From contig DATELN010000186.1 of assembly GCA_035276605.1 (NCBI GenBank), positions 29,162 to 93,161 on the forward strand: a DNA stretch of 64,000 nt, written 5' to 3'. Positions 52,003 to 60,686 of the stretch are shown piece by piece (the first letter of the stretch is position 1; each line of letters starts with the position of its first letter). The notes under the pieces are model-generated. The model ran no database searches, was not told the DNA's origin, and saw only the letters and a list, made by a program, of their open reading frames with translations. Made by a program: the position numbers and the translations under genes. This DNA is from GCA-003244245 sp035276605. GTDB taxonomy: Bacteria; Actinomycetota; Actinomycetes; Mycobacteriales; Pseudonocardiaceae.

Positions 52003-52725
52003 TCACAGATCCAGTCGATATCCAAAACCACGAACCGTAGTGATGTGGGGCACCGTCACATTGTGTGCGAAAAGTTTGCGACGTACCCGATAGATGTGTT
52101 CGGCGACTGTTGATGGGGTCTGCCATTGCCCTGATGAGTCCCATACGTGCTCCAGCAGCTGCTGTGGGGAAAAGGTCTGGCCGGGTGAGGCTGCGAGAAA
52201 AGCAAGGAGGGTGTACTCCAGCGGCGTGAAGGCGATCGAGGTTGTTGCGGCACTGATTTGTCGGGCAGCAGTGTCGATTAGTAGCGAGCCAAGGCGGATG
52301 ATCGACGGTGGGTGCTCCGGCCGGGCTCGCCGCAGCACCGCGCGGATCCGCGCGGCAAGCTCCCGCTGCGAGAAGGGCTTAACCAAGTAGTCATCAGCAC
52401 CCAGTTCCAGCCCGACCACCCGATCAGCCTCGTCACTACGCCCGGTCACGATAATGATCGGGACGTCACTGGTGCTTCGAAGCGTGCGGAGCAGATCAAG
52501 CCCGCTGCCATCAGGCAGGCCCAGATCCAGCACGATCAGGTCTATCGGCTCCCGGCGCACCGCAGCCAACCCTGACTTGATATCCAGGGCTTCCACCACA
52601 CGAAACCCGTCTCGTTCCAGGTACGTCCGCGACATCGCCACGAGATCGGGTTCGTCGTCGATGAGGCCGATCAGGGCACGGTGACCGCCCTCCTGGGTTA
52701 CGGCGTTCTCGCTTGCGAATCCCAT
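52003..52725 (-). CDS. OmpR/KdpE-type response regulator (orphan)
   Basis: A 240-residue regulator: receiver domain with acidic pocket LIDDEP, phospho-acceptor Asp67 (LIVLDLGLPDG), Thr94 and Lys116 (DDYLVKPFS), followed by a winged-helix DNA-binding domain (FTPLEYTLLAFLAASPG, VWDSSGQWQTPSTVAEHIYRV). No histidine kinase is in the window. ATG 52725 is the best match to family length; 52755 is possible. The element shared with the methyltransferase promoter lies 35-68 bases upstream. Confidence 0.87.
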   Translation of the reverse strand: MGFASENAVTQEGGHRALIGLIDDEPDLVAMSRTYLERDGFRVVEALDIKSGLAAVRREPIDLIVLDLGLPDGSGLDLLRTLRSTSDVPIIIVTGRSDEADRVVGLELGADDYLVKPFSQRELAARIRAVLRRARPEHPPSIIRLGSLLIDTAARQISAATTSIAFTPLEYTLLAFLAASPGQTFSPQQLLEHVWDSSGQWQTPSTVAEHIYRVRRKLFAHNVTVPHITTVRGFGYRLDL

Positions 52726-52759
52726 CTGTTGATCCAATGTTGAACAATCAAACATACCA

Positions 52760-52793
52760 CGATCATTTCGACAGGCTATTACTGGACCATAAC
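52760..52793. repeat. Upstream element, copy 2 (before response regulator gene)
   Basis: CGATCATTTCGACAGGC followed by TATTACTGGACCATAAC repeats the element at 50695-50727. It sits between the divergent response regulator (start 52725) and flavoenzyme (start 53022) genes. A regulator binding in front of its own gene and of the methyltransferase is the simplest reading. Confidence 0.65.
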
Positions 52794-53021
52794 ACCGAAC
52801 AGCATTCCCAAGACACCGAATTACGAGCATGCATCGGCAAGCAGGCACACCCGCGACAGCATGACATCATCACTCACCCGAGCCAGCTCATCTCCGCAGG
52901 AACGCCTACCCGCTGTCTGCATACTCCCCGCTGCGGCCAACGCCGCGCGCTGGGCTCGCCATTCTTTCCCGAGCCATGATCAGCCGCAGTGTGGCGCCAG
53001 CCCCCAATGAGAGGAATTGAC

Positions 53022-54233
53022 ATGTCAACGGGAAGTGTTTGCCACGCGGGCCGCAATGTGCTGGTGGTGGGGGCTGGTGTCAGCGGGTTGACAACGGCTT
53101 TGTGCTTAGCGCGGCGGGGGTTTCAGGTCACGATCGTGGCCGATCAGGTCTCGCCAGGCCTCACCTCCAACGTTGCGGGGGCCTTGTGGGAGTGGCCCCC
53201 CGCGGTGTGCGGACGCCACCACGACGACGTGCTCCTGGCGCCGTCTAAGGGCTGGAGCCTGACGTCCTACCAGCGATTCCGGCAACTCGCTCAGGCCCCC
53301 CACCACACCGGGGTGTTTTTGCGGCCAGCCAACTTCTACTTCCGGCACCCGGTTGACCACAATCCGGCCGAGCTGACGAAAATGACCGAGCTGGCCGATC
53401 ACGTACTCGGTTTCGTGCACAGCGCCGAGATCATCAAAAACAACGGAATACACCCCGACGCCGGGATGGTCGACGCCTACCGGTTTTTGGCGCCGATGGT
53501 CGACACCGACTGCTACTTACGCTGGCTACACCGACAGACCGCGCTGGCCGGGTGCACGCTGGTGGCTGGGCATATCGCCGGTGACCTGCGCAGCCAACAA
53601 CACCAGCTGCGCCAGCAGTTCGCGGCCGAGCTCATCGTCAACTGCACCGGCCTGGGCGCCTACGCACTCGCCGGCGACACCGACTTGTGTCCCCACCGCG
53701 GAGCGGTAGTGCGCCTGGACAACACCGGAGCCCATTCACCCCGGATCACCGCCGCGCACTGCGTGGCCAACGACCCCTCCACCGACCACCAAGACATGAT
53801 CTTCATCGTGCCCCGAGGCGAACATCGACTGCTGCTGGGCGGGCTCGTCGAGCCTGGCCAGTGGCAAACCAACGTGGGCCTGGACTACCCACCCATCCGC
53901 GACCTGCTCCGGCGAAACATGCAGTTTTTACCGATACTGGCGGGCGCCAGGCTCGACCACGACCAGCCGGTGCGCGTAGGCCTTCGCCCCTTCCGCGGAC
54001 ACAGCGTGCGCCTCGAACACGAACCAAACACCGCCATCATCCACAACTACGGCCACGGCGGCGCCGGCGTCAGCCTGTCCTGGGGCTGCGCAGAACAGGT
54101 CACTGCGCTGGCTACCCGGCTACTCGATAACCCCCGGCCGTCCCGACGGGCACACCCAGCAAACCCGATGCAACGCGCCAAGACCTTCAAGTCCTCACGA
54201 TTTATGGCCCGACTCCCACTACCGATAGGCTAA
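53022..54233 (+). CDS. FAD-dependent D-amino acid oxidase-like enzyme
   Basis: A 403-residue flavoprotein. The dinucleotide motif VVGAGVSGL covers residues 16-24, SNVAGALWEWPP is the DAO-type second glycine region, and NYGHGGAGVSLSWGCA near the C-terminus closes the FAD site. Family members oxidise D-amino acids or related amines and give H2O2. AGAGGA precedes the ATG. The gene lies 296 bases from the divergent response regulator and ends just before the island boundary; a role in the lasso locus is only possible, not shown. Confidence 0.85.
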   Translation: MSTGSVCHAGRNVLVVGAGVSGLTTALCLARRGFQVTIVADQVSPGLTSNVAGALWEWPPAVCGRHHDDVLLAPSKGWSLTSYQRFRQLAQAPHHTGVFLRPANFYFRHPVDHNPAELTKMTELADHVLGFVHSAEIIKNNGIHPDAGMVDAYRFLAPMVDTDCYLRWLHRQTALAGCTLVAGHIAGDLRSQQHQLRQQFAAELIVNCTGLGAYALAGDTDLCPHRGAVVRLDNTGAHSPRITAAHCVANDPSTDHQDMIFIVPRGEHRLLLGGLVEPGQWQTNVGLDYPPIRDLLRRNMQFLPILAGARLDHDQPVRVGLRPFRGHSVRLEHEPNTAIIHNYGHGGAGVSLSWGCAEQVTALATRLLDNPRPSRRAHPANPMQRAKTFKSSRFMARLPLPIG

Positions 54234-54311
54234 GTCGGCCCGGCAGCCCTGCGTGATCCACACGATCCTCTTTAAACGCAGTTCACAGGTCTGCTGGAGC
54301 TGACGACCGGG

Positions 54312-54333
54312 CCGAACCTACCGCTTACAAGAC
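54312..54333 (-). repeat. tRNA-Thr(UGU) fragment, candidate att site A
   Basis: A 22-base sequence (from ccgaacct to acaagac on the plus strand) is identical to bases 63376-63397 and, over 20 bases, to 60667-60686. On the minus strand it is the anticodon/variable/T-arm part of tRNA-Thr(UGU). The following 100 bases also resemble those right of copy C (TTGACCACGG, TCTAtAGTGATCG), as expected of element ends of the same type. Confidence 0.7.
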
Positions 54334-54918
54334 TCCTTCTCTTCGTTGACCACGGCGTCTACCAGCGACTCCAATGTCTATAGTGATCGTTCTAAGAGCC
54401 CCAGCGGCTCCAGTGGACGCCAGTTCGCGTCACGAGTGGTGTCACGCCGACGCGCCGGAGCCCAAGTCCGGGATGGGCAACAGGTCATGACTAACGCGGG
54501 CATCAGTACTGCTTCCCCACTGCGCCGCAATCAATTGGGCCTTGAGTCCGTTTAGCTTTTGCCACGGTCACGGCAAATTGGTGACGGTAATCATGATCTA
54601 GCCAACCTCGTCCCGGGCCTAGGGTCGCGACGACGGCAACGTCGCCCACCGCTGGAGCGCAAGCAACAGTGTTGGCGTCTTTGGGCTGATTCGGGTGTGC
54701 GTCCTGGCAGTCAGACTCCGTCCGAATGGTGGGGAGCGCTCTGGACGTATTTTGTGACCATAAAGTGTCCAACGATCAACGGCTCGCCGTGATCGCCTTA
54801 CCGCGAGTCAGCATGCCGGACACGAACAAACGTTCGGCGCAAGACCTGATCATGACATCCTTGAAGGCATACGCCACCAGATCCGCAGCGCAGCCACCTA
54901 ATGCCACACCGTTAACCT
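54334..54918. other. Non-coding stretch at the island edge
   Basis: No gene with a convincing start or codon use is present here. The first 120 bases are a diverged copy of 63398-63520; the rest shows no RNA gene or repeat that I can identify. It probably contains decayed mobile-element sequence. Confidence 0.4.
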
Positions 54919-54930
54919 AATTGATCAATT
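54919..54930. promoter_or_regulatory. Perfect palindrome AATTGATCAATT, candidate operator
   Basis: A 12-base perfect palindrome lies about 155 bases before the MFS exporter gene in an AT-rich patch. Drug exporters of this type are often controlled by a TetR or MarR repressor, but no such gene is in the neighbourhood. Confidence 0.35.
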
Positions 54931-55084
54931 TCTATACGGTCGGTAACGATATTTGCGCGGTCAGTGCCAGAACTACTGCAAAACGTCTCTCGCATTGCCG
55001 AATTAAACGGAGCTGTTACGTTAGTTGCGTGAAGCAAGTAGAATTGTCGCAGAGTGAGCGGCAAAGGACTCTCCGGAGCTGCAG

Positions 55085-56782
55085 GTGAGTTCGCCCGCCA
55101 ATGCACCAGCTCGACCCGCCGGTGTAGCGTCCGCCAACCAAGGCGCCCAACCGGGGTGGGGGCTGCCGCTGCTGGTGCTCATCATCGGGATGTTCATGTC
55201 GGTACTTGATACCAGCATTGTTAATGTGGCGATCCCCACTATCCAGAACGAGTTTGGGGGCACCACCGACGACGTGGAGTGGGTGGTCACCGGTTATACA
55301 TTGACCTTGGGTGTCGTGGTACCGATCACCGCATGGCTAGCGGATCGGGTCGGGTTAAAGCAGCTCTACAACCTAGCGCTGCTGGCATTCGCCGGCGGGT
55401 CGGCACTGTGTGGGATTGCCGGAAATCTGAACACCCTGGTGATCTTCCGGATCCTCCAAGCGGTTCCCGGCGGCATCCTACCGGTGATCACTCTGGCCAT
55501 TTTGTTGCGGATCGTCCCCCGCCACCAGTTGGGATCCGCCATGGGTCTGTACGGGCTGGGGATCGTGTTCGCGCCCGGGATCGGTCCCGTGCTGGGCGGG
55601 TACCTCGTGGAATATGCTAACTGGCGGCTGATTTTCTACATCAACGTACCGATCGGGATCTTGGGTGCGCTGGCCGCGACGTTAGTGCTGCCCCAATTCT
55701 CCCGGCTGGCTGGACGGCGATTCGACCTCCTAGGCTTCCTCACCGTGGCCAGCGGATTGTTCACCCTACTATTAGCGACCTCCGAGGGCGAGAACTGGGG
55801 CTGGACCTCCTACCCGATCTTGGGTCTGTTCACTTATAGCATCCTCAGCCTCGCGTTGTTCGTGGTGACCGAGCTCGAAGTCGCTGATCCACTGTTGGAC
55901 ATTCGGATATTCCGTTACTTTGCGTACACCAACTCATTAATGCTGATCGCCGTGCTGATGACTGTCATGTACGGTATCTTATTTTACATTCCGCAGGTTC
56001 TTCAGCTCGTTCAAGGATGGGGCGCATTCAACGCCGGGCTTACCGTGCTCCCTCAAGCAGTGGTAATGGCGGTGCTCATGCCGCTGGCGGGTCGGATCTA
56101 TGACCGCATCGGACCTCGCTGGCCAGCGACGATCGGCCTATCAATTGTCGCCATCAGCACCTACCTGCTCCACACCATCACTGTCGACACCCCTCGCCCG
56201 CACATCATGTGGTTGATGACACTGCTCGGCGTCGGACTGGGGCTTGCGTTCATGCCCATTTTGACCGGAGGAGTCGCAGTCATCCCACTAACCCAGACTA
56301 ACGCCGCCAGCGCGCTGAACAACGTGGTACAACGCGTCTCGGGCGCGATCGGGCTGGCTGTGCTCACCGCCATCCTGACCAATCAGCGGGCCGAACAACT
56401 TGCCGGGCGCGCTGCTCTCGTCCCTGCGACCATCCCTACGCCCCATATCGGCGACACATCGGTCCCCGATTGGCTAAGCATCTATGCCCTCTACCAGCAG
56501 ACCCAACAGCTAGCTTTTGTGGGCAGTATCGATGACTTATTCCTGATTGCTACCGGACTCAGTACCCTTGCGGCCTTAGGAGCACTACTGCTTCGATCGG
56601 GGCCCTCTGCGCCAAGTACCGCAGTTGGTTCCCGGCCGCCCGCACAGCAAACTGCGCCCTTCTCCGAAGGGAAGGCCGCCACAGACGGGCACCTCACCGT
56701 AAAAATCGCCATGCCGGGCGACGAGCTGAACGACACCCCTGTCCGCTCAACACCAAACGCGCAGCCACGAGAACACAAATAG
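55085..56782 (+). CDS. MFS multidrug exporter, DHA2 (EmrB/QacA) family
   Basis: A 565-residue, 14-segment proton antiporter: motif D1 SVLDTSIVNVAIPTIQN in TM1, WLADRVGLKQLYNLAL (motif A), RILQAVPGGILPVITLAIL (motif B) and GPVLGGYLVEYANWRLIF (motif C) are all present. The start is GTG 55085 behind GGAG. It exports drugs or natural products and is the only exporter within 10 kb of the lasso cluster, although it lies beyond the island boundary at 54312. Confidence 0.9.
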   Translation: MSSPANAPARPAGVASANQGAQPGWGLPLLVLIIGMFMSVLDTSIVNVAIPTIQNEFGGTTDDVEWVVTGYTLTLGVVVPITAWLADRVGLKQLYNLALLAFAGGSALCGIAGNLNTLVIFRILQAVPGGILPVITLAILLRIVPRHQLGSAMGLYGLGIVFAPGIGPVLGGYLVEYANWRLIFYINVPIGILGALAATLVLPQFSRLAGRRFDLLGFLTVASGLFTLLLATSEGENWGWTSYPILGLFTYSILSLALFVVTELEVADPLLDIRIFRYFAYTNSLMLIAVLMTVMYGILFYIPQVLQLVQGWGAFNAGLTVLPQAVVMAVLMPLAGRIYDRIGPRWPATIGLSIVAISTYLLHTITVDTPRPHIMWLMTLLGVGLGLAFMPILTGGVAVIPLTQTNAASALNNVVQRVSGAIGLAVLTAILTNQRAEQLAGRAALVPATIPTPHIGDTSVPDWLSIYALYQQTQQLAFVGSIDDLFLIATGLSTLAALGALLLRSGPSAPSTAVGSRPPAQQTAPFSEGKAATDGHLTVKIAMPGDELNDTPVRSTPNAQPREHK

Positions 56783-56824
56783 GCGAAGATTAAGTCGTTG
56801 CGCCCATTTTTCAGCACAGGAGTC

Positions 56825-56960
56825 CTACTTATCCAGCGAGGCCACCGTCCACCGCAAGCGTTGTGCGGTCATAAACGCGCTCTCGTCGCTGGCAAGGTAC
56901 ACAACAGCGGTGGCGATCTCCTCCGGTGCCGCATGCCGCTTGAGCGGCAAAAGATCGTCC
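56825..56960 (-). pseudogene. C-terminal remnant of an SDR oxidoreductase
   Basis: The minus strand encodes LPLKRHAAPEEIATAVVYLASDESAFMTAQ, split here as an SDR C-terminal signature (PEEIATAVVYLASDES) followed by a degenerate end. No upstream Rossmann part remains. Confidence 0.6.
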
Positions 56961-57483
56961 CGCCCTTCTGGGACTCCCAGTATGAGGAAACGGCCAGAAC
57001 GGCGGCGCACCCTAGGTCTCCCGACAGCGCTCCCACACCACTCGAAAGCCGCACCGCCGGGCCCGACCGGCCGCCGCGTCTGCCAGTCTGATCTTGCCGA
57101 TACCCGGTCCCCCTCGCAAGGAGCACCGAGCAACCGCGGCCGTTACGGTCGGCGTTTGCGGGATTGCGGTTTCCACCGGATGTGATCATCGTGGAACGTC
57201 GTTGAACGTCGGCAACGGTGCATCTGACGGCGCCGCGCAGCACGCAACCATCCTCGCGGGCATCATCACGCAGCCGATGCTGGCTTCGGCGTTGCCAAAA
57301 ACGACCGAGCTTTGACAGTAGTCAATGGTGGAGGGACGTGGCGTGGCCGGGTACGGTTCCGGTACTAGGGCTGTCGGGAATCTTGTAACTCGGTGCGGAT
57401 GCGGTGAGGTCTGCGTCGGGGCATGTTGCGACCGCACGGCCCCGAGTCAGCCGTCGAGTCATGGGAATCGGGCGCGGGGAACG
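56961..57483. other. Intergenic region
   Basis: About 520 bases with no convincing gene. TTGACAGTAGTCAA (57313-57326) is an inverted repeat 158 bases before the hypothetical gene at 57484; a variant, GTTGACGGTAGTCAAC, occurs near 58282-58297. Confidence 0.35.
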
Positions 57484-57888
57484 ATGATTACCGAGGAAGA
57501 TCGGGCTAAACCGCCGGAATTGGTCAATCTCTACGCTGCGACCTCAGCGGCGTTCAAGATCCTCAAAGAGGAGTTCCTGGTACCTGACATCTATGAGCTC
57601 GCATTGCACCATGTGGATGCCGCCGAGTTGCGCTTGACCAATACTGTTGACATTGCTGCGATCACGATGCGAAAGGTCCAAGCTTTGCGCTGGGTGGCTA
57701 AGCCTGGCGTCGAGACCACCAACGATGTTGTTGTGGCTCTTGCCGCGGACTTGTTACGAGCTCTTGATCACTTGGTGCAACATTGTAGCGATCAAGCTAA
57801 CGCTGACTCGTTGACGAGGTTTAAGCATCAAGTCGTGGTCGCTGCCCGACACGCTGGCGGTGATGGCAGTATCACCAGGCTGCGGTGA
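57484..57888 (+). CDS. Hypothetical helical protein
   Basis: A 134-residue, mostly helical soluble protein (MITEEDRAKPPELVNLYAAT, TTNDVVVALAADLLRALDHL). GGGGA precedes the ATG. GC content is lower than in the flanking chromosome, as expected for island DNA. No family recognised; in-frame codons continue upstream but without conserved features. Confidence 0.6.
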   Translation: MITEEDRAKPPELVNLYAATSAAFKILKEEFLVPDIYELALHHVDAAELRLTNTVDIAAITMRKVQALRWVAKPGVETTNDVVVALAADLLRALDHLVQHCSDQANADSLTRFKHQVVVAARHAGGDGSITRLR

Positions 57889-57916
57889 ATCTTATTTCAT
57901 TTCACGTTAGAAAGTC

Positions 57917-58426
57917 CTAGGCACAAGCGCGTTGCGTAGTGCGGCACAGTTCCTGGTGGGGTGACACGTTCGTCGTGTCGGTGAACCCGCTAGGGATAAT
58001 GCAGTCTTGGCCCGGTCGTGGGCGCAGGAGTCCCGCACCGGCAGTGTCGCCGACCACGCCAGTCCTTTCACTGTTCCTCGCGGAAGCTGCGGGGACTTCT
58101 CCGTGGATGTGCACCCACAAGAGGTCCGATGGCAGTGATCCCGCACGCCACGACCCACCGCTTAGGAACCCGGTGCGCGACCGCGCCGTGTCCTGCTTAA
58201 CCACGCTGCGAACTACCGCAGGTGCCACCTTCTCGCTCAACGAAGGTCGAAGAACTCTGGTGAGCTGCCAACACATGAAGTGTTGACGGTAGTCAACGCT
58301 CTCGGCGCTGCCCATGTCGACCAGTAGGCCGGTGATGTTCACACCCGCGTCGAGGCGAGCCTGACCAATAGCGCCCCTGACCGCCCCCGCGACTGCGCGG
58401 GACTCGGCTTCGCCGCTGTTGATCAT
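57917..58426 (-). CDS. Hypothetical protein, possibly a decayed XRE-type regulator
   Basis: The frame has a very good start (GGAGG five bases before ATG 58426) and a plausible N-terminal part of about 75 residues (AVAGAVRGAIGQARLDAGVN, then LTRVLRPSLSEKV) that recalls a helix-turn-helix region. The remaining 95 residues are low in secondary-structure signal and look like out-of-frame translation, so the gene may be frameshifted. Function not assigned. Confidence 0.35.
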   Translation of the reverse strand: MINSGEAESRAVAGAVRGAIGQARLDAGVNITGLLVDMGSAESVDYRQHFMCWQLTRVLRPSLSEKVAPAVVRSVVKQDTARSRTGFLSGGSWRAGSLPSDLLWVHIHGEVPAASARNSERTGVVGDTAGAGLLRPRPGQDCIIPSGFTDTTNVSPHQELCRTTQRACA

Positions 58427-58450
58427 TATCGCCTCCGGGCACTGCCAAAT

Positions 58451-58723
58451 TCAGCCGGATGAGCCACGGTACTGGGAGAGCAAACGAGTGCGAAACTCAT
58501 TTACCCTCGCCCGGGCCTCTTCGGCGCGTTGAGTCTCAGTGGTCTCGAACGTCTTGAATATCGCTTCGGCCCCGTACTCATCGACTAGGCCTTGGGCGAC
58601 GCGTATTGCAGCGTCTCGGACGAACGCGGACAGCGTCTGCCCCTGGTGCCGGGCGACCACCTCCAGAAGGGATCGCTCATCAGCTGGCACGCGGAAGCAG
58701 ATCGGAGACGACTCGCTGGCCAT
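58451..58723 (-). CDS. Ribbon-helix-helix-type DNA-binding protein, antitoxin-like
   Basis: A 90-residue protein whose first 50 residues (ICFRVPADERSLLEVVARHQ, TLSAFVRDAAIRVAQ) form a strand-helix-helix unit of the RHH/DUF1778 kind; the rest is a charged helix. AGAGGAG lies six bases before the ATG. No partner toxin is adjacent on the same strand. The palindrome in its promoter (58770-58786) recurs before the divergent gene at 58971, so it probably represses both. Confidence 0.75.
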   Translation of the reverse strand: MASESSPICFRVPADERSLLEVVARHQGQTLSAFVRDAAIRVAQGLVDEYGAEAIFKTFETTETQRAEEARARVNEFRTRLLSQYRGSSG

Positions 58724-58769
58724 TGGATCTCCTCTCTGCCTAGCCGGCTGATCAGGGAGCAGTCTATCA

Positions 58770-58786
58770 ACGTATAACATATACGT
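58770..58786. promoter_or_regulatory. 17-bp operator, copy 1
   Basis: ACGTATAACATATACGT: perfect 7-base arms around ACA, 47 bases upstream of the RHH gene start. Its reverse complement is identical to the site at 58925-58941. Confidence 0.75.
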
Positions 58787-58924
58787 CAACACGTCTGTTC
58801 TACGAAGCAGTACGCTCTCGCGCCCGTCGAGTAGCAACCCGCGCCGGCCAGCGCGACGCCCTCGGTCCAGCGTGGGCCCGCAGCGATGTCACTCCCTGAT
58901 GGTCAGGTTCGTCTCGCCTTGTCT

Positions 58925-58941
58925 ACGTATATGTTATACGT
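58925..58941. promoter_or_regulatory. 17-bp operator, copy 2
   Basis: ACGTATATGTTATACGT, the exact reverse complement of copy 1 and extended by one more paired base on each side. It lies 30 bases before the start of the small membrane protein gene, where it would overlap the -10 region. Confidence 0.75.
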
Positions 58942-58970
58942 ATACAGTAGGCGGTGAGGAGGTGGTGGAG

Positions 58971-59186
58971 ATGACCAGCATCGTCTTGCTGTTGGCAGCT
59001 CTGGTGTTTGCCTTCGGTGTGTTGATCGGATCGGTCTTGCAGACTCAAGCCGTCCACCGGGAGTACCGGCGGATAGCCGAACGTGTGCGAGAACTCCATG
59101 AGCTCCAGGAGGCCCTGGCGGACCATAACGAGGTCCCGGTTCTGGCAAGAAGTGGCAGTCAGTCTTCTGGGACTTACTTCGAGTAA
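58971..59186 (+). CDS. Small membrane-anchored protein with coiled-coil tail
   Basis: A 71-residue protein with one N-terminal membrane helix (SIVLLLAALVFAFGVLIGSV) and a charged helix (YRRIAERVRELHELQEALAD). AGGAGG lies seven bases before the ATG. It is controlled by the same operator as the divergent RHH gene. It could be a membrane-acting toxin or a phage-type accessory protein; neither is shown. Confidence 0.65.
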   Translation: MTSIVLLLAALVFAFGVLIGSVLQTQAVHREYRRIAERVRELHELQEALADHNEVPVLARSGSQSSGTYFE

Positions 59187-59187
59187 C

Positions 59188-59220
59188 TACCTGGCAACCT
59201 CAAGGCGTGGTTGCCAGGTA
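59188..59220. terminator. Hairpin terminator after the small membrane protein gene
   Basis: TACCTGGCAACC (59188-59199) pairs perfectly with GGTTGCCAGGTA (59209-59220) around nine bases, directly after the stop codon at 59186. Confidence 0.75.
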
Positions 59221-59549
59221 ACACATGTGGCGACGGCGCCGATCCGCCGGGTCGAATAGCGCGAATTGCGGCAACCAGCGCGGCATGCGCGTCAAAGGCA
59301 ACTGACTCCGATCAGCACGCGGCTGACGAGCTCACGGAGAAACGCTAGCCAGCACAAGCGGCAGTCCTTCGGCTGGCGTCTCACCGCGACTGGCCGGCGC
59401 GAAGCCTTGCACTGTGTCCTGAAAGCTTTTACCGCAGCCGCTGATAACACCGACCTTACCCAAATGGGCCGGTCGAAGTCTGACACGACCCGCTAATCGA
59501 ACTATCCAGCCTCGACATCCACTCGGTCCCACGAGAGGGCGCAATACCA
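59221..59549. other. Intergenic region
   Basis: About 330 bases between the hairpin and the sigma factor gene. No gene with a good start is seen; it probably contains the sigma factor promoter. Confidence 0.4.
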
Positions 59550-60134
59550 ATGCCAGTCACCACTATCAACGATGCCACCGATACCACAAGCAACATAGCC
59601 GACTTGTTATCACGCGCAGGAGACGGAGACCCCACAGCCTGGGAGGAAATCCTTCGCCACTACAGCACCCCCGTCTGGGCGACGGTGCGATCATTTCGCC
59701 TGCAAGAGGCCGACACCCTCGATGCAGTGCAAACCACCTGGCTGCGGCTCGCCGAAAACGCCCACCAGATACGGCACCCTCAACGGCTGGGTGCGTGGCT
59801 TGCAACCACCGCCCGCCGGGAATGCCTACGCATCCTGCGCCACATCACATCCATCCACCACTGCTCGCAAACAATTCAAGAAGCTGCTAGCGATCCCTCA
59901 ACCGGGCCCGAGCACATCACCATCGAAGCTGAGATAGCACGGTCGCTATGGGAACACGTTGACGAGCTGCCACCCCGCCGACGCACCGTACTGCGAGCAC
60001 TGTTCACCGACAACCCCCAACCCTACTCCCAAATCGCCACCACCACCGGAATCCCACCCGGCGGAATCGGACCCACACGAAACCGTGCACTCCGGCAACT
60101 ACGAGAAAAACTCGACAAACACAACGCGCTTTAA
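59550..60134 (+). CDS. ECF-type RNA polymerase sigma factor
   Basis: A 194-residue sigma-70 family protein with region 2 (LLSRAGDGDPTAWEEILRHY, then DTLDAVQTTWLRLAENAHQI and RLGAWLATTARRECLRILR) and region 4 (VDELPPRRRTVLRALFTD, YSQIATTTGIPPGGIGPTRN). No anti-sigma factor or SnoaL-type extension is found next to it. It is located on the island and may direct island genes or link the island to a stress. Confidence 0.85.
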   Translation: MPVTTINDATDTTSNIADLLSRAGDGDPTAWEEILRHYSTPVWATVRSFRLQEADTLDAVQTTWLRLAENAHQIRHPQRLGAWLATTARRECLRILRHITSIHHCSQTIQEAASDPSTGPEHITIEAEIARSLWEHVDELPPRRRTVLRALFTDNPQPYSQIATTTGIPPGGIGPTRNRALRQLREKLDKHNAL

Positions 60135-60640
60135 ATACAGCCTGAAAATCGCTGAATGCTAGTGGTGAAAGGAGCGTGCCGTCGCAAGGCCGCTGCACCC
60201 ACATGCAAAGTGAGACCACGCGTGCCAAGTGACGATGGGGAACAGCATCCGCAACCACCAATTTCCCTAATAGGGAGCAACCAAACACTCTGATCACGGC
60301 CGCGACCAGCAGCGTCCGCGGTCATTAACCCACGGCCTTGTACCAGCGTCAACGCCCAAGCACCGAGGGTGCTGCCGCTAGTTTCGTCATCCGCTGCTCG
60401 ATCTCTGGTCCGGCCGCACGGTGGGATCCAGCTCGGCCAGACCCAGCCCACGCACAACGGCAAGTAGGTATGAGAGTGGCCGCTCAAGGCCGGCAGCATG
60501 GCCTCGGTGCACAACGGACACCCAGGAGAGAAACCGAGACAGGCGGACAGGGCCCAACAAGTGACGACACGCCAACTCCTGGAAACGGGTTGATCACTGA
60601 CTGAGCGCTATGCCCCGCCACTGGGCACCATAACTGCTGG
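60135..60640. other. Intergenic region left of att copy B
   Basis: About 500 bases with no convincing gene on either strand and no strong hairpin noticed. It ends at the tRNA-Thr-like repeat at 60641. Confidence 0.4.
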
Positions 60641-60686
60641 TCAGAGCCGACGCGGGGACTCGAACCCCGAACCTACCGCTTACAAG
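60641..60686 (-). repeat. 3' part of tRNA-Thr(UGU), candidate att site B
   Basis: Forty-six bases identical to 63350-63395. On the minus strand they contain the T-arm (CGGGG-TTCGAGT-CCCCG), the 3' acceptor strand CGTCGGC and the anticodon region with CTTGTAA. The anticodon stem is still complete in this copy (CCGC...GCGG), but the 5' acceptor strand and D-arm are not recognisable, so it is a 3' fragment and not a functional tRNA gene. Confidence 0.75.

Noticed and set aside
54503..54772. Minus-strand open frame of 89 codons at the island edge
   Set aside because: No ribosome binding site, no codon bias and no recognisable domain.
57313..58297. Two similar inverted repeats (TTGACAGTAGTCAA and GTTGACGGTAGTCAAC) as a shared operator
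   Set aside because: The second lies inside a possible coding frame 970 bases away from the first, and the sequence is short enough to occur by chance; noted only in the region description.
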